DNA from: Ligilactobacillus sp900765635
GTDB lineage: Bacteria; Bacillota; Bacilli; Lactobacillales; Lactobacillaceae
Assembly: GCF_949152225.1 (NCBI RefSeq)
Contig: NZ_CASCJC010000001.1
Span: 1,760,650 to 1,824,649 of the forward strand
Direction of reading: 5' to 3'
Length of the DNA: 64,000 nucleotides
In this document: piece after piece, positions 62,871 through 64,000 of the stretch
How the letters are laid out: the number at the start of each line of letters is the position of its first letter
How positions within the stretch are numbered: position 1 is the stretch's first letter
Notes under the pieces: generated by a model
What the model was told of the DNA's origin: nothing
What the model saw: only the letters and a program-made list of their open reading frames with translations
Database searches by the model: none
Position numbers and translations under genes: made by a program

Positions 62871-63638
62871 CTAAGCAACAAGACGCTCCTGTTGCTTCTC
62901 TTTATTCAAGCGTTTCATTTCTGCCATTGCAGAATCGAATGTTGCATGTGCGTAATAGTTCAGCGTCATGGCTATATTAGCATGTCCCATAATGTACTGT
63001 AATGCCTTTGGATTCATTCCTGCATTTGCATAGTTGGTACAGAATGTATGTCGCAAACTATGTGGAGTGATGTGTGGCAATTTATCCTCGTTATACTTAT
63101 TGTATTTCTTAACAAGACCTTTCATCATGCCGTTGTAATCACTTGCCACTTTTGGATAGTTCTTTCTATTAAGAAAGAGGAAATCACTATATCCATCAAT
63201 CTCAACACGCTTATCATTCTTTCGATTCGCTAACACTCGCTTAAATGCTTGATAGGCTTCTTCAACCATAGGAACTTGACGTTCGCCACTTTTGGTCTTT
63301 GGTGTTTCAATGTAGTACCCAATTTCAGTATCTCTCAATAGCTGATGGTCTATATTGACAAGACGATTCTCAAAATCTAAATCTGGAAGTGTCAAACCAC
63401 CAAACTCTGAAATACGAAGACCTGTTTTTAAGAGTATCAGAATTTCATCATAATTTTTGCTGTAGGTTTTATCAGCTTTTGCAAAGGCTAACAGTTTTTC
63501 TTCCTGTTCTTCTGTTAGTACGGTCTTAGGGACAGTATCATCATTCGTTCTACTTTTTCGCTCTCTTTGATTATGAAATTGCATGCCTTTTAGTCCAGCT
63601 GATTTCACTTTTTGCATTCTACAAACTGCATAACTCAT
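62871..63638 (-). CDS. MobV relaxase N-terminus fused to Tn916-type tyrosine recombinase catalytic domain
   Basis: From the ATG at 63638, which has AAAGGAG ten bases upstream, 34 residues match the start of MobV/Pre relaxases (MSYAVCRMQKVKSAGLKGMQ, then FHNQRERKSRTNDD, including the HNxR motif I). The frame then switches without a break near 63536 to TVPKTVLTEEQEEKLLAFAK and the catalytic half of a Tn916-family integrase. Catalytic residues are present: Arg in TGLRISEFGGL, Lys in TKSGERQVP, HxxR in HITPHSLRHTF, His in MGHANIAMT and Tyr in NYYAHA. The arm-binding and core-binding domains of the integrase are missing. The product is 255 residues and probably cannot recombine normally. The fusion most likely arose by deletion between two mobile elements. 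Confidence 0.85.
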   Translation of the reverse strand: MSYAVCRMQKVKSAGLKGMQFHNQRERKSRTNDDTVPKTVLTEEQEEKLLAFAKADKTYSKNYDEILILLKTGLRISEFGGLTLPDLDFENRLVNIDHQLLRDTEIGYYIETPKTKSGERQVPMVEEAYQAFKRVLANRKNDKRVEIDGYSDFLFLNRKNYPKVASDYNGMMKGLVKKYNKYNEDKLPHITPHSLRHTFCTNYANAGMNPKALQYIMGHANIAMTLNYYAHATFDSAMAEMKRLNKEKQQERLVA

Positions 63639-63699
63639 ATGTAAATCGCTCCTTTTTAGGTGGCACAAATGTGAGGCATTTTCGCTCTTTCCGGCAACC

Positions 63700-63745
63700 A
63701 CTTCCAAGTAAAGTATAACACACTATACTTTATATTCATAAAGTG
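63700..63745 (-). other. pMV158-type origin of transfer (oriT/RSA)
   Basis: AAGTATAACACACTATACTT (63711-63730) is the conserved inverted repeat of MobV origins; on the minus strand TATAGTGTGTTATACTTTAC followed by TTGGAAGTGG matches the pMV158/pUB110 nick-site consensus. It lies 75 bp upstream of the MobV start codon, as in intact mobilisation modules. Confidence 0.85.
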
Positions 63746-64000
63746 TGTGCTCTGCGAGGCTGTCGGCAGTGCCGACCAAAACCATAAAACCTTTAAGACC
63801 TTTCTTTTTTTTACGAGAAAAAAGAAACAAAAAAACCTGCCCTCTGCCACCTCAGCAAAGGGGGGTTTTGCTCTCGTGCTCGTTTAAAAATCAGCAAGGG
63901 ACAGGTAGTATTTTTTGAGAAGATCACTCAAAAAATCTCCACCTTTAAACCCTTGCCAATTTTTATTTTGTCCGTTTTGTCTAGCTTACCGAAAGCCAGA
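63746..64000. other. Upstream part of a mobilisation module, runs off the window
   Basis: The stretch holds T-rich tracts, GGGGGG and several short inverted repeats, with no supported gene. CTGCGAGGCTGTCGGCAGTG (63752-63771) may fold. It is more GC-rich than the host and probably belongs to the mobile element. Confidence 0.5.

Noticed and set aside
62871..63707. Starting the integrase chimera at the upstream ATG at 63707
   Set aside because: The ATG at 63638 has AAAGGAG ten bases upstream and is the authentic MobV start; the 23 extra codons match no relaxase.
63656..63850. 64-codon minus-strand frame covering the oriT
   Set aside because: It overlaps the oriT inverted repeat, is rich in low-complexity Lys/Phe runs and lacks a ribosome site.
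1..64000. CRISPR arrays, rRNA genes, complete prophage
   Set aside because: No regularly spaced direct repeats, no rRNA-like sequence and no phage structural genes were seen.

Overview
The window looks like chromosome of a low-GC, fermentative lactic acid bacterium of the Lactobacillaceae. The genus is not certain; a Ligilactobacillus- or Lactobacillus-like host fits. The evidence is AT-rich DNA with strong AGGAGG-type ribosome sites, pyruvate formate-lyase beside a full pyruvate dehydrogenase operon, lactose/cellobiose-family PTS genes with family-1 6-phospho-beta-glucosidases, ClpL under a CIRCE operator, and IS3 and IS1182 relics typical of the group.

Layout. 1-4.6 kb: an ECF S-component, tRNA-Lys(CTT), and a leftward beta-glucoside operon (GH1, small membrane protein, EIIC). 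4.6-9.4 kb: histidine phosphatase, anion permease, TspO, and a MarR-MFS pair behind two matching palindromic operators. 9.4-20.3 kb: a 2203-residue secreted GH101 endo-alpha-N-acetylgalactosaminidase, an IS3 relic, an EIIC with a stand-alone RarA-C-terminal-like protein and an RpiR regulator, and an orphan LPQTG tail. 20.3-26 kb: MFS exporter, then the core gdpP-rplI-dnaB block. 26-29 kb: a secreted DUF1002 protein and a decayed IS3-family element. 29-36.2 kb: fructokinase and pdhABCD-lplA. 36.3-40.1 kb: a second beta-glucoside operon (EIIB, EIIA, histidine phosphatase, GH1) with a divergent GntR regulator. 40.1-45.1 kb: a broken IS1182 copy and tandem oligopeptide-binding lipoproteins, one of them a pseudogene. 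45.2-50 kb: thioesterase, a second identical tRNA-Lys, NupC, a strongly promoted structured RNA of about 260 nt, and an ABC transporter whose permease is broken. 50-62.3 kb: a 24-codon sORF before a Ca2+-type P-ATPase, a second thioesterase, pflBA, a 48-codon sORF, purA, a cupin protein and clpL. 62.4-64 kb: nested mobile debris that runs off the window.

How the genes fit together. The two beta-glucoside operons complement each other: the 1-4.4 kb operon has an EIIC but no EIIA or EIIB, and the 36-39 kb operon has EIIA and EIIB but no EIIC. Both carry nearly the same 26-bp operator (24 of 26 bases alike), one of them next to the GntR gene, so I infer one regulon supplying one complete permease. 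Each locus also has a histidine phosphatase of similar sequence. PDH and PFL give alternative routes to acetyl-CoA, and LplA charges the lipoyl domain of E2. GH101 would strip Gal-beta-1,3-GalNAc from mucin; a cre-like site overlaps its leader.

The least explained objects are the structured RNA at 47281-47539, the MobV-integrase chimera at 62871-63638, which sits between a pMV158-type oriT and Tn916-type arm sites, and the conserved-looking sORF at 50126. No CRISPR array, rRNA or complete prophage was seen. All calls rest on reading the sequence; no database search was run.
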